Assembly (NCBI RefSeq): GCF_031157355.1
Contig: NZ_JAVIFT010000001.1
Coordinates: forward strand, 496,001-560,000
DNA length: 64,000 bases
Direction of reading: 5' to 3'
Source: Hyphomicrobium sp. LHD-15
GTDB taxonomy: Bacteria; Pseudomonadota; Alphaproteobacteria; Rhizobiales; Hyphomicrobiaceae
Every line of letters begins with the position of its first letter. Position 1 is the stretch's first letter. Below, piece by piece: positions 8,352 through 18,470 of the stretch. The notes under the pieces are model-generated. The model saw only the letters and a list, made by a program, of their open reading frames with translations, was not told the DNA's origin and ran no database searches. A program made the position numbers and the translations under genes.

Positions 8352-8723
8352 TTAGGCCTTCTTCTTGCCGGCGATCGGCTTGGCCGGGCCCTTGCGGGTG
8401 CGCGCGTTGGTGTGAGTGCGCTGGCCGCGGACCGGAAGGCCCTTGCGATGGCGGAGGCCGCGATAGCAGCCGAGATCCATCAAGCGCTTGATATTCATGG
8501 AAACTTCGCGACGAAGATCACCTTCCACGACGTAATCGCGGTCGATCGCCTCGCGGATCTGGAGGACTTCGGCGTCCGTCAGCTGGTTAACGCGGCGGTC
8601 GGCAGGGATGCCAACGCGCTTGCAGATTTCCTCTGCGAACTTCGGGCCGATCCCATGAATGTACTGAAGTGCGATCAGAACGCGCTTCTGCGTCGGGATA
8701 TTCACACCAGCTATACGAGCCAC
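8352..8723 (-). CDS. rpsM: 30S ribosomal protein S13
   Basis: The 123-residue protein starts [18 protein letters not shown] and contains [19 protein letters not shown], then the basic tail [20 protein letters not shown]13 lies in the head of the small subunit and contacts P-site tRNA and the B1 bridges. It is the first gene of the alpha operon here, preceded by a good promoter in the adk-rpsM gap. Confidence 0.98.
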   Translation of the reverse strand: MARIAGVNIPTQKRVLIALQYIHGIGPKFAEEICKRVGIPADRRVNQLTDAEVLQIREAIDRDYVVEGDLRREVSMNIKRLMDLGCYRGLRHRKGLPVRGQRTHTNARTRKGPAKPIAGKKKA

Positions 8724-8867
8724 GTCCGTCTCCTGGAGGCTTCATTGCCGCCTGCATTGCGCGGCGACATCTATCTGTTATTCAACGAAAAAATACGGAC
8801 AAAACTGATCCGGGCGAATGCCGCCGCACGGACCAATTCCTCCGTTTCATCGTCCTGAAAGCGCGGT

Positions 8868-8896
8868 GTTGTAGCTTGGTCATAATACTTCGTCAA
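8868..8896 (-). promoter_or_regulatory. Candidate sigma-70 promoter for rpsM-rpsK-rpoA-rplQ
   Basis: On the minus strand, TTGACG (8891-8896) is separated by 17 bases from TACAAC (8868-8873). It lies in the 208-base gap between adk and rpsM, with about 140 bases of leader before the rpsM start. Spacing is optimal and the -35 matches five of six consensus bases. This would allow the alpha operon to be expressed separately from the spc operon. Confidence 0.6.
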
Positions 8897-8931
8897 CCTG
8901 CGCCTTGTTCTTGTGACATCTTTTCATGCTG

Positions 8932-9516
8932 TCACGCATCCCCCAGCAGAGCATCGATCTGCCGGGAAACCTCGGAAATGGGAGCCATACCGTCGATCGT
9001 CTTCAGCTTGCCCTGGGCAAAATAGTAGCCGATCAGCGGGGACGTCTCCCGGTAGTACGCCATAAGACGCGTTTTCAGCGCCTCGGCGTTATCGTCAGCG
9101 CGAACCGTACCGCCGGCCGCGACGGTCTCGCGGGCGCGGTTCTCGATCCGGGATAGCAGGGCCGCGTCATCGACCTTGAGCTCGATCACGGCGTCCAGAA
9201 TGGTGCCCTTGGAATCGAGAAGCTCGTCGAGGGCGGCCGCCTGCTTCAAAGTGCGCGGAAATCCGTCGAGGATGAAGCCGTTGGCGCAGTCGGGTTCCGA
9301 GATGCGGTCGGCGATGATGCCGATCACGATCTCGTCCGACACCAGGCCGCCGCTCTTCATGATGGCTTCGGCCTTGCGGCCAATCTCGGTGCCGGCCTTG
9401 ACGGCTGCGCGCAGCATGTCGCCGGTGGAGAGCTGGATCAGACCCCGACGCTTGGCAAGAGATTCGGCTTGTGTGCCCTTGCCGGCGCCCGGAGGCCCCA
9501 AAAGAATGAGCTTCAT
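8932..9516 (-). CDS. adk: Adenylate kinase (short-lid form)
   Basis: This 194-residue enzyme interconverts AMP + ATP with 2 ADP. The P-loop [11 protein letters not shown] is at residues 7-17, the AMP-binding FILDGFPRT near 81-89, and the LID is the short version ([21 protein letters not shown]), without zinc-binding cysteines. Its ATG overlaps the secY stop by four bases (ATGA), indicating translational coupling. The secY-adk pairing inside the ribosomal region is typical of alphaproteobacteria. Confidence 0.97.
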   Translation of the reverse strand: MKLILLGPPGAGKGTQAESLAKRRGLIQLSTGDMLRAAVKAGTEIGRKAEAIMKSGGLVSDEIVIGIIADRISEPDCANGFILDGFPRTLKQAAALDELLDSKGTILDAVIELKVDDAALLSRIENRARETVAAGGTVRADDNAEALKTRLMAYYRETSPLIGYYFAQGKLKTIDGMAPISEVSRQIDALLGDA

Positions 9517-10874
9517 CTACGCCCCCGGCCCGTCGCGCCCCTGAGCTTCGCCTTCTTGATCAGGCCTTCATACTGATGGGCCAGCAGATGGCTCTGGATC
9601 TGAGCGACCGTATCCATAGTCACGCTAACGGCGATCAGAAGTGAAGTGCCACCAAAGTAGAACGGAACGGCAGCGTAGGAGGTCAGGATTTCGGGCATGA
9701 CGCAGACAGCGGCCAGGTAGAGCGCGCCGACCACAGTGATGCGGGTCAGGACGTAGTCGATGTATTCGGCCGTTTTCTCACCCGGGCGGATACCCGGCAG
9801 GAAGCCGCCGTGCTTGCGCAGGTTGTCGGCAGTGTCCTTCGGATTGAACACGACGGCGGTGTAGAAGAACGCGAAGAAGATGATCAGCGAAATATAGACC
9901 GCGAGATAGAGCGGCTGGCCGTGGCCGAGGGAGGCCACGATCGACTGCAGCCACTCCGGTCCGCCGCCCTGGGTCGACGAGAACTGCGCAACGGTGATCG
10001 GCAGCAGCAACAGCGACGAGGCGAAGATCGGCGGAATGACGCCCGCGGAGTTGAGCTTCAGCGGCAGATGCGAGGCATCGCCCTGGAACATGCGGTTGCC
10101 GACCTGTCGTTTCGGATACTGAATCAACAAGCGGCGCTGCGCGCGCTCGATGAAGACGATGGCGGCGACGACAGCCAGCATCAGCGCCAGAAGGGCGAGC
10201 AGCAGGAAGGTCGACAGAGCGCCGGTGCGGGCCATCTCGAACAGTCCGACGATCGCGGACGGCAGGCCGGCCACGATGCCCGCGAAGATGATCAGCGAGA
10301 TGCCGTTGCCGACGCCGCGCTGCGTAATCTGCTCGCCGAGCCACATCAGGAACATGGTACCGCCGACAAGCGTGATGACCGTCGTCAGGCGGAAGAACCA
10401 GCCCGGATCGCCGACGACAGCGCCGGCCTCCGAGCGCGATCCTTCAAGACCGATCGAGATGCCGTAGGCCTGGAAGGCGGCGAGCACGAGCGTGAGATAA
10501 CGGGTGTACTGGTTGATCTGCTTGCGGCCGGATTCGCCTTCCTTCTTCAGCGCCTCGAGCTTCGGCGAAAGCGAGGTCATGAGCTGAATGATGATCGAGG
10601 CGGAGATGTACGGCATGATGTTCAGGGCGAAGATCGCCATACGCTCGACGGCGCCGCCGGCGAACACGTTGAACATGCCGAGAATACCGGACGACTGCGA
10701 TTTAAAGGCTGCCGCGAAGGCGCCCGCGTCAACACCGGGAATCGGAATGAAGGTGCCGAGACGATAGATGATCAGCGCGCCCAGCGTGAACCAGATGCGG
10801 TTCTTCAAGTCCTGCGCCTTGGCGAAGGCGCCGAGATTGAGGTTCGAGGCAAGCTGCTCGGCAGCGGATACCAT
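9513..10874 (-). CDS. secY: Preprotein translocase subunit SecY
   Basis: A 453-residue inner-membrane protein with ten predicted transmembrane helices; with SecE (encoded at 52.8 kb) and SecG it forms the protein-conducting channel. Family landmarks are [11 protein letters not shown] near residue 38, the plug-region segment [27 protein letters not shown], and the cytoplasmic loop [12 protein letters not shown]. The C-terminus is basic ([14 protein letters not shown]). It is 329 bases downstream of rplO and overlaps adk. Confidence 0.97.
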   Translation of the reverse strand: MVSAAEQLASNLNLGAFAKAQDLKNRIWFTLGALIIYRLGTFIPIPGVDAGAFAAAFKSQSSGILGMFNVFAGGAVERMAIFALNIMPYISASIIIQLMTSLSPKLEALKKEGESGRKQINQYTRYLTLVLAAFQAYGISIGLEGSRSEAGAVVGDPGWFFRLTTVITLVGGTMFLMWLGEQITQRGVGNGISLIIFAGIVAGLPSAIVGLFEMARTGALSTFLLLALLALMLAVVAAIVFIERAQRRLLIQYPKRQVGNRMFQGDASHLPLKLNSAGVIPPIFASSLLLLPITVAQFSSTQGGGPEWLQSIVASLGHGQPLYLAVYISLIIFFAFFYTAVVFNPKDTADNLRKHGGFLPGIRPGEKTAEYIDYVLTRITVVGALYLAAVCVMPEILTSYAAVPFYFGGTSLLIAVSVTMDTVAQIQSHLLAHQYEGLIKKAKLRGATGRGRR

Positions 10875-11203
10875 AGTCGTTCTCTCCCGGCTTCCCGTGA
10901 GCCTTAGAGGCTAGCTCTCGTTCTTGACGCGCGTGCACACGCGTTTCGAACGTTCAGGCTCTCGAGCGCATCGCCAAAGTCGTCGCGGCGATGACACTTC
11001 TGATCCAAGGTCTTAGACCATAATGGTGTGACCGGCGTGGCCCTTCCATCATGGCTTCGGCCGCTCCTCCCCGGAGCGGCCTCTTATTTGGTGTCTGGGA
11101 CCCGCCGAGTCGAGCCCCCTCAGGGACCGGGCGGCCTCATCCAGCGGCGTTCCGAGCGTTCGGCGCCGCGGGCGCCGGAGCCGAATGCCACCGGAACCAG
11201 CCC
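10875..11203. other. Non-coding gap between rplO and secY with a strong hairpin
   Basis: These 329 bases hold no credible gene. The clearest structure is a perfect 9-bp stem GGCCGCTCC/GGAGCGGCC with a 5-base loop (11059-11067 with 11073-11081). The only T-rich flank (TCTTATTTG) is on the plus side, so it is not a typical terminator for the minus-strand operon; it may be an attenuator or a processing site that sets secY-adk level separately. I see no convincing sigma-70 promoter in the gap. Confidence 0.5.
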
Positions 11204-11755
11204 TTATTCTTCCGAGCCGCCGGCCGACTTCTTGCCCGTGCCAGCCTTCTTGGCAGCGGACTTCTTCCGCTTTGCCTCGTCGGCAGCCAGAACCTTCTTC
11301 TCGATGACGCTGATCGAGCCACCAGCCTTCTCGATCGCCGCCTTGGCGGAAGCCGAGGCATGGTTCACGGTAAGGGCCAGCTTGGCCTTGATCTCGCCGG
11401 TGCCGAGCAGGCGCAGGCCATCCTTGGGGCGGCGGAGAACGCCAGCATCCACGAGCGCCGTCACGTCGACCGACTGGCCGGCCTTGAGCTTGCCCTCGTC
11501 GACGGCCTTCTGCAGCGCGCCGACGTTGATCTCGTTCCAATCCTTGCGATCGAACTTGTTGAAGCCGCGCTTCGGAAGGCGGCGATGAAGCGGCATCTGA
11601 CCGCCTTCGAAGCCACCGATGGCGACGCCGGTGCGTGCCGTCTGCCCCTTGCCGCCACGGCCGCCGGTCTTGCCGACGCCGGAGCCGATGCCGCGGCCGA
11701 TACGCACGCGGAATTTGCGCGCGCCGGGATTATCCTTGATGTCGTTGAGCCGCAT
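11204..11755 (-). CDS. rplO: 50S ribosomal protein L15
   Basis: The 183-residue protein begins [38 protein letters not shown]-type glycine/arginine-rich sequence that threads into 23S rRNA, then [20 protein letters not shown]. The C-terminus extends some 30 residues beyond usual L15 length as a lysine/serine/glycine-rich tail ([19 protein letters not shown]). It precedes secY in the spc operon. Confidence 0.97.
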   Translation of the reverse strand: MRLNDIKDNPGARKFRVRIGRGIGSGVGKTGGRGGKGQTARTGVAIGGFEGGQMPLHRRLPKRGFNKFDRKDWNEINVGALQKAVDEGKLKAGQSVDVTALVDAGVLRRPKDGLRLLGTGEIKAKLALTVNHASASAKAAIEKAGGSISVIEKKVLAADEAKRKKSAAKKAGTGKKSAGGSEE

Positions 11756-11828
11756 GGGACCCCGAGCTCCTTATTCGTCTTTGACTGGAAGCAGTTTCGA
11801 TCCGGACCAATCCCGGTTCCGACTTGCC

Positions 11829-12029
11829 TCAGGCCTTGCCTGCCTCGTCGACGACGCGAACGAGGTGAGGGATAGAGTTGATCATGCCGCGCACGGCCGG
11901 CGTGTCTTCGAGAACGCGGCGGCGATGCAGCTTGTTCAGGCCGAGACCTTTCAGGGTCTTGGTCTGGATTTCAGGCCGGCGATTTGCGCTCGCAAACTGC
12001 TCGACCGTGACCGTCTTCTTGGCTGCCAT
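11829..12029 (-). CDS. rpmD: 50S ribosomal protein L30
   Basis: This 66-residue protein has the L30 pattern: [14 protein letters not shown], then [26 protein letters not shown] and a final strand HLVRVVDE. It lies between rpsE and rplO in the spc operon, as usual. The start ATG is preceded by GAAGGTTACGAGAT. Confidence 0.96.
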   Translation of the reverse strand: MAAKKTVTVEQFASANRRPEIQTKTLKGLGLNKLHRRRVLEDTPAVRGMINSIPHLVRVVDEAGKA

Positions 12030-12126
12030 ATCTCGTAACCTTCTCGAATTTCTTGCGCCGGACCTCTGACGGGTCGAGGCTTCAATCGGAATGGCGCGTT
12101 ACGCCGTCCCGGAAGCCCCTGCCCTA

Positions 12127-12708
12127 TCAGGCTTCAGCGCCGACCTCGGTACCCGAACCATCGCGACGACGCGCGACGATCTCAGACACCTTCTTGTTGC
12201 GGCGGGCGGCGACGGAACGGGGATTCTCCTGCTCCTTCAGCGCGTCGAACGTTGCACGCACGACGTTGTACGGGTTGGTCGAGCCGAGCGACTTCGCGAC
12301 AACGTCGTGAACGCCGAGCATCTCGAACACGGCGCGCATGGCGCCGCCGGCGATGATGCCGGTACCTGCGGGAGCCGAGCGAAGCACGACCTTGCCCGAA
12401 CCGTGACGGCCTTCGCTGTCATGGTGGAGCGTGCGGGCATCGCGGAGCGGCACGCGCAGCAGGTTGCGGCGTGCAGCTTCGGTTGCCTTGCGGATCGCCT
12501 CTGGCACCTCACGGGCCTTACCGTGGCCGAAGCCGACGCGGCCCTTGAGATCGCCGACGACAACGAGGGCCGCAAAGCCGAAGCGCTTACCGCCCTTCAC
12601 GACCTTCGCAACGCGATTGATGTGGACCAGCTTGTCCGAGAACTCGCTCTCGCGCTCTTCGCGCTCACGATCCCGGCCGCCGCGGTCTCTCGATGATGGA
12701 CGTGCCAC
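12127..12708 (-). CDS. rpsE: 30S ribosomal protein S5
   Basis: S5 (193 residues) acts in translational fidelity and mRNA unwinding at the entry site. I chose GTG 12708, giving [11 protein letters not shown], because AAAGGAATC lies upstream and the longer frame would overlap rplR. Conserved parts are the N-terminal dsRNA-binding domain ([43 protein letters not shown]) and the C-terminal [29 protein letters not shown]. The N-terminal 25 residues are highly charged ([11 protein letters not shown]). Confidence 0.96.
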   Translation of the reverse strand: MARPSSRDRGGRDREREERESEFSDKLVHINRVAKVVKGGKRFGFAALVVVGDLKGRVGFGHGKAREVPEAIRKATEAARRNLLRVPLRDARTLHHDSEGRHGSGKVVLRSAPAGTGIIAGGAMRAVFEMLGVHDVVAKSLGSTNPYNVVRATFDALKEQENPRSVAARRNKKVSEIVARRRDGSGTEVGAEA

Positions 12709-12724
12709 GATTAGATTCCTTTCA

Positions 12725-13087
12725 TCAGAAGCTGAGACCGCCCTCGCGGGCCGCATCTGCGAGCGCCTTGACGCGCCCGTGGTAGAGATAGCCGCCGCGA
12801 TCGAACACGACCGACGTTACGCCAGCCTTGACAGCGCGCTCGGCGACGAGCTTGCCGATCGCCGCAGCAGCGGCCTTGTCGGCACCCGTCTTGAGGGACG
12901 TGCGCAGATCCTTCTCGAGGCTCGAAGCCGCGGCGAGCGTGGTGCCGGCGGCGTCGTCGATGATCTGCGCGTAGATGTGCTTCGACGAGCGGTGAATAGA
13001 AAGACGCGGACGCCCGGCTGCGCGGGCCTTCAACGTCCGGCGCACGCGCGCGCGGCGCTTTTCGAATAGGTTGTTTGCATTGGCCAT
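12725..13087 (-). CDS. rplR: 50S ribosomal protein L18
   Basis: The start ATG 13087 gives a 120-residue protein, [20 protein letters not shown], matching L18 length. Conserved features are [20 protein letters not shown], the [12 protein letters not shown] helix and the C-terminal [27 protein letters not shown]18 binds 5S rRNA with L5 and L25. It sits ten bases after rplF. Confidence 0.97.
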   Translation of the reverse strand: MANANNLFEKRRARVRRTLKARAAGRPRLSIHRSSKHIYAQIIDDAAGTTLAAASSLEKDLRTSLKTGADKAAAAAIGKLVAERAVKAGVTSVVFDRGGYLYHGRVKALADAAREGGLSF

Positions 13088-13097
13088 GACGTTGGTC

Positions 13098-13640
13098 CTA
13101 CTTCTTCTTGCCTTCCTTGCGGAAGACGTGCTCGCCCTTGAAGCGCACGCCCTTGCCCTGATAGGGCTCCGGCTTGCGCGAGGCGCGGATTTCGGCGGCA
13201 ACCTGTCCGACGAGCTGCTTGTCGATGCCGGAAACCGTCACGACTTCCTGCTTCGCGCCGCCCACCTTGACTTCGACGCCCGACGGGATGGTGTGGACGA
13301 CGTCGTGGCTGAAGCCGACCGACAGCGTCAACTGATCCTTGCCCTTCATGGACGCCTTGAAACCGACGCCGTGAATCTCGAGCGTGTGCGTGTAGCCGTC
13401 GGTGACGCCGGTGATCAGGTTCTGCACCATCGAGCGGGACATGCCCCACATGGAGCGCGCCTTCTTGGTGTCGTCGTTGAGCGTCAGCTCGATACCCTCG
13501 GCGGTCTTCTCGACCTTGATTTCCTCAGGCAGCGTGAAGGAAAGCTCGCCCTTGGCGCCCTTCATTTTGACGGTCTGGCCGTCGACCGTCGCCGTGACGG
13601 CGGCGGGAACGGGAACCGGCTTTTTTCCGATGCGTGACAT
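13098..13640 (-). CDS. rplF: 50S ribosomal protein L6
   Basis: This 180-residue protein starts [17 protein letters not shown] and shows the two repeated L6 domains, with [34 protein letters not shown] in the middle and the C-terminal signature [15 protein letters not shown] followed by a lysine-rich end. L6 lies at the base of the L7/L12 stalk near the factor-binding site. Confidence 0.98.
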   Translation of the reverse strand: MSRIGKKPVPVPAAVTATVDGQTVKMKGAKGELSFTLPEEIKVEKTAEGIELTLNDDTKKARSMWGMSRSMVQNLITGVTDGYTHTLEIHGVGFKASMKGKDQLTLSVGFSHDVVHTIPSGVEVKVGGAKQEVVTVSGIDKQLVGQVAAEIRASRKPEPYQGKGVRFKGEHVFRKEGKKK

Positions 13641-13695
13641 TGTCGTCTTCCTCGGGTCTTGTCCTCGAGATCCCGGCCGGGGCCGGATCCTCAGG

Positions 13696-14094
13696 CTAGA
13701 ATACGTTGCAGATGATCTCGCCGCCGACGTTCTCTTCCTTGGCGCGCGAATCCGACATCACGCCCTTCGGCGTGGAGAGGATTGCGACGCCGAGACCGTT
13801 GGCAACGCTCTTGAGATCGCGAACCGGCGAATAAACGCGCCGGCCGGGGGTCGACACGCGGCTGATCTCCTTGATCGCCGGCTGACCGTTGAAATACTTC
13901 AGCTCGATCTCGAACTCGGGGAGTTCACCCTTCTGCTCGATGCGCGTGTAGCCACGGATGTAGCCTTCCTCGGCGAGAACGTCGAGGACGCGGGCGCGCA
14001 TGTTGGAAGCGGGCGTCGAGACCTTGGGACGGCGACGGAGCTGCGCATTGCGGATGCGCGTCAGCATATCGCCGATGGGATCGTTTACAGCCAT
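13696..14094 (-). CDS. rpsH: 30S ribosomal protein S8
   Basis: A 132-residue protein with the typical beginning [22 protein letters not shown] and the C-terminal rRNA-binding signature [29 protein letters not shown]8 binds helix 21 of 16S rRNA and, in E. coli, represses the spc operon by binding its mRNA; whether this applies here was not tested. Confidence 0.98.
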   Translation of the reverse strand: MAVNDPIGDMLTRIRNAQLRRRPKVSTPASNMRARVLDVLAEEGYIRGYTRIEQKGELPEFEIELKYFNGQPAIKEISRVSTPGRRVYSPVRDLKSVANGLGVAILSTPKGVMSDSRAKEENVGGEIICNVF

Positions 14095-14109
14095 TTGCGT
14101 ATGCCCTCC

Positions 14110-14415
14110 TTACCAGCTCGACTTGACCATGCCGGGAATGAGGCCCTGCGAGGCCAGCTCCCGAAGCTGGTTGCGGCACATCTTGAGCTTGCGATAGTTG
14201 CCACGGGCGCGGCCCGTGATCTCGCAGCGATTGCGAATCCGCACAGCCGAACCGTTGCGCGGCATCTCGGCGAGCTTCAAACGCGCCGCGAAGCGCTCCT
14301 CGGCCGGGCGCTTCAGGTCGTCGGCAATCGCCTTCAGGCGCTTGCGCTTGGCAGCGTGCTGGGCGACCAGCTTGCGGCGCCGGTTGTTCTTTTCGATAGA
14401 GCTCGTCTTAGCCAT
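14110..14415 (-). CDS. rpsN: 30S ribosomal protein S14 (zinc-free form)
   Basis: The 101-residue length and the absence of the CxxC pairs identify the long, zinc-independent S14 type. Landmarks are the lysine/arginine-rich start [39 protein letters not shown] and the C-terminal [12 protein letters not shown]-like segment (here [24 protein letters not shown]). Confidence 0.98.
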   Translation of the reverse strand: MAKTSSIEKNNRRRKLVAQHAAKRKRLKAIADDLKRPAEERFAARLKLAEMPRNGSAVRIRNRCEITGRARGNYRKLKMCRNQLRELASQGLIPGMVKSSW

Positions 14416-14462
14416 TCATTGTCCTCCAAAGGCCTTTCGGGGTCTGGTCAGCCCGAGGTCCT

Positions 14463-15143
14463 CTAGCTGCGGAAAGGAAAGTTGAAACCACGAAGCAGCT
14501 CGCGCGCCTCGTCATCGGAGTTGGCCGACGTGACAACGATCACGTCGAGACCCCAAACCTGGTCGACCTTGTCATAGTCGATTTCGGGGAACACGATGTG
14601 CTCCTTGAGACCGCACGCATAGTTGCCGCGGCCGTCGAAGCTCTTCGGGTTCAGACCGCGGAAGTCCTTCACGCGCGGCAGCGCGATGGTGACGAAGCGA
14701 TCCAGGAATTCGTACATGCGGTCGCCGCGCAGCGTCACCTTGCAGCCGAGCGTCATGCCCTCGCGGACCTTGAAGGTCGCGATCGACTTGGTCGACTTGG
14801 TGAGCAGCGGCTTCTGGCCGGCGATGAGCGCGAGATCGCCAGCAGCGCTGTCGACCTTCTTGCGGTCAGCGGTTGCCTCGCCGACGCCCATGTTGAGCAC
14901 GACCTTCTCGATCTTCGGAATCTGCATCGGGTTCGCGTAAGCGAACTTTTCCTTCAGCGCGTCGCGAACCACCTTCTCGTAGTGGGTCTTGAGACGCGGC
15001 TTGTAGTCGGCAGGACGCGGCTTCCACTCACGCGGAGCGGCTTCAGCCTTCGGCGCCTTGGCGCCCTTGGCTTCCTTACCCGGCTTGCCGGCAGGCGCGG
15101 CGCCTGCCTTTGCAGCCTTCTGGGGCTTTTCTTTCTCGGCCAT
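14463..15143 (-). CDS. rplE: 50S ribosomal protein L5 with N-terminal extension
   Basis: The core from about residue 45 is normal L5: [55 protein letters not shown] and the C-terminal [19 protein letters not shown]5 binds 5S rRNA and contacts P-site tRNA. The first ~45 residues are a lysine/alanine/proline low-complexity extension making the protein 226 residues instead of about 180. The start follows rplX closely, and no internal ATG before the core has a better RBS that I can see. Confidence 0.95.
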   Translation of the reverse strand: MAEKEKPQKAAKAGAAPAGKPGKEAKGAKAPKAEAAPREWKPRPADYKPRLKTHYEKVVRDALKEKFAYANPMQIPKIEKVVLNMGVGEATADRKKVDSAAGDLALIAGQKPLLTKSTKSIATFKVREGMTLGCKVTLRGDRMYEFLDRFVTIALPRVKDFRGLNPKSFDGRGNYACGLKEHIVFPEIDYDKVDQVWGLDVIVVTSANSDDEARELLRGFNFPFRS

Positions 15144-15146
15144 GGC

Positions 15147-15473
15147 TTAGTTCTTCTCCGGAATGACTTCGCCCGAGCGCTTGGCGAAGCGGACCTTCTT
15201 GCCGTCATCGAGGATGCGGAAACCGACGCGGGTCGGCTTGCCGTCCTTGGGATCCTCGAGCGCGAGATTCGAAATCTGGATCGCGGCCTCTTTCGAGATG
15301 ATGCCGCCTTCCTGCGACGCGGTCTGGCGCTGGTGACGGCGCACGACGTTGACGCCACGGACGAGTGCGCGGTTCTCCTTGGGGCGAACCTCGATCACTT
15401 CGCCGCGCTTGCCTTTGTCGCGACCCGTCAAAACGACGACGCTGTCGCCCTTCTTGATCTTAAGCGAGGCCAT
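15147..15473 (-). CDS. rplX: 50S ribosomal protein L24
   Basis: The 108-residue protein has the KOW motif [20 protein letters not shown] at its start and [12 protein letters not shown] after it, ending [15 protein letters not shown]24 initiates large-subunit assembly. Its ATG overlaps the rplN stop by one base (TAATG), so translation is probably coupled. Confidence 0.98.
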   Translation of the reverse strand: MASLKIKKGDSVVVLTGRDKGKRGEVIEVRPKENRALVRGVNVVRRHQRQTASQEGGIISKEAAIQISNLALEDPKDGKPTRVGFRILDDGKKVRFAKRSGEVIPEKN

Positions 15474-15841
15474 TACAGCACCTCCGGAGCGAGCGAGACG
15501 ATCTTCATGTGGTTCTTGGCGCGAAGTTCGCGCGTCACGGGTCCGAAGATGCGCGTGCCGACAGGCTCGCCCTGTGCGTTGATCAGCACGGCGGCGTTGC
15601 GATCGAAGCGGATCAGCGAGCCATCCGGGCGGCGAACGCCCTTGGCAACACGCACGATCACGGCCTTCATGACCTGACCCTTCTTGACGCGGCCCTTCGG
15701 GATAGCCTCCTTGACGGACACGACAATGGTGTCGCCGATGGTGGCGTACTTGCGCTTCGAGCCGCCCAGTACCTTGATGCACTGAACGCGACGCGCGCCC
15801 GAATTGTCAGCGACGTCGAGATTTGTCTCCATCTGGATCAT
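15473..15841 (-). CDS. rplN: 50S ribosomal protein L14
   Basis: This is a 122-residue protein of standard length, beginning [28 protein letters not shown] and ending [16 protein letters not shown]14 forms intersubunit bridge B8 near L19. It ends in a one-base overlap with rplX. Confidence 0.98.
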   Translation of the reverse strand: MIQMETNLDVADNSGARRVQCIKVLGGSKRKYATIGDTIVVSVKEAIPKGRVKKGQVMKAVIVRVAKGVRRPDGSLIRFDRNAAVLINAQGEPVGTRIFGPVTRELRAKNHMKIVSLAPEVL

Positions 15842-15935
15842 CGCATCGTCTCTCTTCCTGCCGCCTAGTGCGCGGCTTCAATCTTGCTTCGTTCCGGTGC
15901 CGGTTCCGCCGTGCGGCCTAGCACCACCCAAAATG

Positions 15936-16169
15936 TCAGTGCTTCTCGAGCACGACCCAACGCTTCAACTTCGAGATCGGCGCCGACTCCTGGATCTCGA
16001 CCCGGTCGCCCGTCTTGTGGACGTTCTTCTCGTCGTGAGCGTGATACTTCTTGGTGCGACGCACCGTCTTCTTCAGAAGCGGATGCGTGTAACGGCGTTC
16101 CACCTCGACGACAATGGTCTTGTCGTTCTTGTTCGAAACAACCACACCCTGCAGGACGCGCTTCGGCAT
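15936..16169 (-). CDS. rpsQ: 30S ribosomal protein S17
   Basis: A 77-residue OB-fold protein: [21 protein letters not shown] followed by [25 protein letters not shown] and the closing [18 protein letters not shown]17 binds the 5' domain of 16S rRNA. The rplN gene follows after 94 bases. Confidence 0.98.
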   Translation of the reverse strand: MPKRVLQGVVVSNKNDKTIVVEVERRYTHPLLKKTVRRTKKYHAHDEKNVHKTGDRVEIQESAPISKLKRWVVLEKH

Positions 16170-16181
16170 CGCTCTATCTCC

Positions 16182-16412
16182 TTACGCGCCAGTCTTCGAT
16201 TTGGTAGCAGCCTTCGCCGAGGATCCGCCCCGCTTCTGGCCAGCGAGCGTCAGAACCCGCGCGATGTCGCGCCGGACCTGGCGGACGCGCGAGGTGTTCT
16301 CGAGCTGGCCGGACGCCTTCTGGAAGCGCAGGTTGAACTGCTCCTTCTTGAGCTTGGCCAACTGATCGTCGAGTTGATCGAGCGACATGCTCCTCAAATC
16401 ACCCGCTTTCAT
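16182..16412 (-). CDS. rpmC: 50S ribosomal protein L29
   Basis: A 76-residue two-helix protein: [40 protein letters not shown]-type sequence followed by [11 protein letters not shown]29 lies at the exit tunnel with L23 and helps dock trigger factor and SRP. The C-terminus is a short lysine/alanine-rich tail. Confidence 0.97.
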   Translation of the reverse strand: MKAGDLRSMSLDQLDDQLAKLKKEQFNLRFQKASGQLENTSRVRQVRRDIARVLTLAGQKRGGSSAKAATKSKTGA

Positions 16413-16449
16413 CGTCGTATTCCTTATCTTTGTCTCTGCGTCGCCGGCC

Positions 16450-16860
16450 TTAGCCGATGCGCGTCACAATGCGTGTCTTGATGCCGAGCTTGGCCGCGCC
16501 GAGCAGCAGGGCTTCACGGGCGACCTGGTCGGGCACGCCGTCCAGCTCGAACATGATGCGACCCGGCTTCACGCGCGAGACCCAGAGCTCGATGCCACCC
16601 TTGCCCGAACCCATTCGAACTTCGGCCGGCTTCTTCGTCACCGGAACGTCCGGGAAGATGCGGATCCAGACGCGGCCAGCACGCTTCATGTGACGCGTGA
16701 TGGCGCGGCGGGCAGCCTCGATCTGACGTGCGGTTACGCGCTCGGGCTCGACAGCCTTGAGGCCATGCGATCCGAAGTTCAGCGTGGTGCCGCCCTTCGC
16801 AGCGCCGTGGATACGGCCTTTGAACTGCTTGCGGAACTTAGTCTTCTTAGGTTGCAGCAT
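16450..16860 (-). CDS. rplP: 50S ribosomal protein L16
   Basis: This 136-residue protein begins [19 protein letters not shown] and contains the signatures [24 protein letters not shown] and [27 protein letters not shown]16 organises the A-site region of the peptidyl transferase centre. It lies 25 bases after rpsC. Confidence 0.98.
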   Translation of the reverse strand: MLQPKKTKFRKQFKGRIHGAAKGGTTLNFGSHGLKAVEPERVTARQIEAARRAITRHMKRAGRVWIRIFPDVPVTKKPAEVRMGSGKGGIELWVSRVKPGRIMFELDGVPDQVAREALLLGAAKLGIKTRIVTRIG

Positions 16861-16885
16861 CGTCCGGTTCCTTCACAGCCTTGAA

Positions 16886-17677
16886 TCAGGCCGTCTCCTG
16901 TCCTTCTTTGCCTGCATCGGCGGCGCCACCGCGCGGTCCACGGGGACCACGACGTTCGCGACGCTCGCCGCCATCCTCGCGGCGCGGACGGCCGCCGGTG
17001 CCGTCGCCGGCCCCTTCGGTTGCGCGACGCTCGGATGCCATCGGGTCGTGCTCCATGAGCTCGCCCTTGAAGATCCAGACCTTGATGCCGATGACGCCAT
17101 AGGCGGTCTGGGCAACGCCGTAGCCGAAGTCGATGTCGGCGCGGAGCGTATGCAGCGGCACGCGGCCTTCGCGATACCACTCGGTACGGGCGATTTCGGC
17201 GCCGCCAAGACGACCGGCGACGTTGATACGGATGCCGACAGCGCCAGCACGCAGCGCGGTCTGCACGGCGCGTTTCATGGCGCGACGGAAAGCAACGCGG
17301 CGCTCGAGCTGCTGGGCGATGTTCTCGGCGACCAGCGTGGCGTCGATGTCCGGCTTACGGATCTCGAGAAGGTTCAGGTGAACCTCGGACGAGGTGTAGC
17401 GCGCGAGTTCGCTGCGCAGCTTCTCGATGTCGGCGCCCTTCTTGCCGATCAGAACGCCGGGGCGTGCCGTGTGAACGGTGACGCGGCACTTCTTGTGCGG
17501 GCGCTCGATGACGACCTTGGCGATGCCGGCCACGCGCTGCTGCTTCATGATGTGAGCGCGGATCGCGCGGTCCTCATGCAGCAGCTTGCCGTACTCACCG
17601 CGACGGGCGAACCAGCGGCTGTCCCAGGTGCGGTTGATGCCGACGCGGAGGCCGATCGGATTGACTTTATGACCCAT
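16886..17677 (-). CDS. rpsC: 30S ribosomal protein S3 with charged C-terminal tail
   Basis: The first ~220 residues are typical S3: [23 protein letters not shown], the KH domain with [16 protein letters not shown], and [50 protein letters not shown]-type sequence. S3 lines the mRNA entry site. The last ~40 residues are an arginine/glycine/glutamate-rich low-complexity tail ([21 protein letters not shown]), giving 263 residues in place of about 233. The start overlaps the rplV stop by one base. Confidence 0.97.
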   Translation of the reverse strand: MGHKVNPIGLRVGINRTWDSRWFARRGEYGKLLHEDRAIRAHIMKQQRVAGIAKVVIERPHKKCRVTVHTARPGVLIGKKGADIEKLRSELARYTSSEVHLNLLEIRKPDIDATLVAENIAQQLERRVAFRRAMKRAVQTALRAGAVGIRINVAGRLGGAEIARTEWYREGRVPLHTLRADIDFGYGVAQTAYGVIGIKVWIFKGELMEHDPMASERRATEGAGDGTGGRPRREDGGERRERRGPRGPRGGAADAGKEGQETA

Positions 17678-18150
17678 TACTCGGCCTCCTTCTGAGCCGC
17701 AGCAACCTTCGACTTGCCGCCGGTCTTGGCGGCCTTCGCCTTCGGCGCGGCTTTGCCCTTCTTGGGCGCCTCAGCCTCGGCTTCCGTCTCGCGGACCACG
17801 ACGGTGATCTGCGAGAACGGCTTCATGATCGAGAAGCCACGACCGCGACCGCGGGCCGCGAAGCGCTTCATCACGAGGTTCTTGCCGACATACGCCTCAG
17901 CGACGATCAACGAGTTGACGTCGAGCTGATGGTTGTTCTCGGCGTTCGCAACGGCGCTCATCACGACCTTGCGGACGTCCTGGGCGATCCGCTTCCTCGA
18001 GAACTCGAGGTCGGCCAGCGCCTTGTCGACCTTCTTGCCGCGGATCAGACCCGCAACGAGGTTCAACTTCTGCGGCGAAACGCGAAGGTTCTTCGCGATC
18101 GCACGTGCCTCTTTGTCGGAGAGGCTCCTTTCCCGGCTCGGCTTGCCCAT
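17677..18150 (-). CDS. rplV: 50S ribosomal protein L22 with extended C-terminus
   Basis: Residues about 10-115 are L22: [41 protein letters not shown] and RAKGRAF-like tunnel loop (here [20 protein letters not shown]). L22 reaches into the nascent-peptide tunnel. The last ~40 residues are a lysine/alanine-rich tail, giving 157 residues against the usual ~110-125. TAATG overlaps couple it to rpsS upstream and rpsC downstream. Confidence 0.97.
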   Translation of the reverse strand: MGKPSRERSLSDKEARAIAKNLRVSPQKLNLVAGLIRGKKVDKALADLEFSRKRIAQDVRKVVMSAVANAENNHQLDVNSLIVAEAYVGKNLVMKRFAARGRGRGFSIMKPFSQITVVVRETEAEAEAPKKGKAAPKAKAAKTGGKSKVAAAQKEAE

Positions 18151-18431
18151 TATCTCTTCACCGCTGCTTTCTTGTCGCCGCCATGGCCATGAAACGCACG
18201 CGTCGGCGAGAACTCACCGAGCTTGTGTCCAATCATGTCCTCGGTGACGTTGACCGGAATGTGCTTCTGGCCGTTGTAAACACCGAACGTCAGCCCGACG
18301 AACTGAGGAAGGATCGTCGAGCGACGGCTCCAGGTCTTGATGACCTCATTGCGGCCCGACGCGCGTACCTTCTCAGCCTTCTTGAGAATGTAGCCGTCGA
18401 CGAACGGGCCTTTCCAAACTGCGCGTGTCAC
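18150..18431 (-). CDS. rpsS: 30S ribosomal protein S19
   Basis: A 93-residue protein starting [21 protein letters not shown], with [30 protein letters not shown] and the C-terminal [21 protein letters not shown]19 contacts 16S rRNA in the head together with S13. It overlaps rplV by one base. Confidence 0.98.
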   Translation of the reverse strand: MTRAVWKGPFVDGYILKKAEKVRASGRNEVIKTWSRRSTILPQFVGLTFGVYNGQKHIPVNVTEDMIGHKLGEFSPTRAFHGHGGDKKAAVKR

Positions 18432-18470
18432 TCTCGTATCTCCTTCAATCGTCTGCTCGACTGCGCCTAA

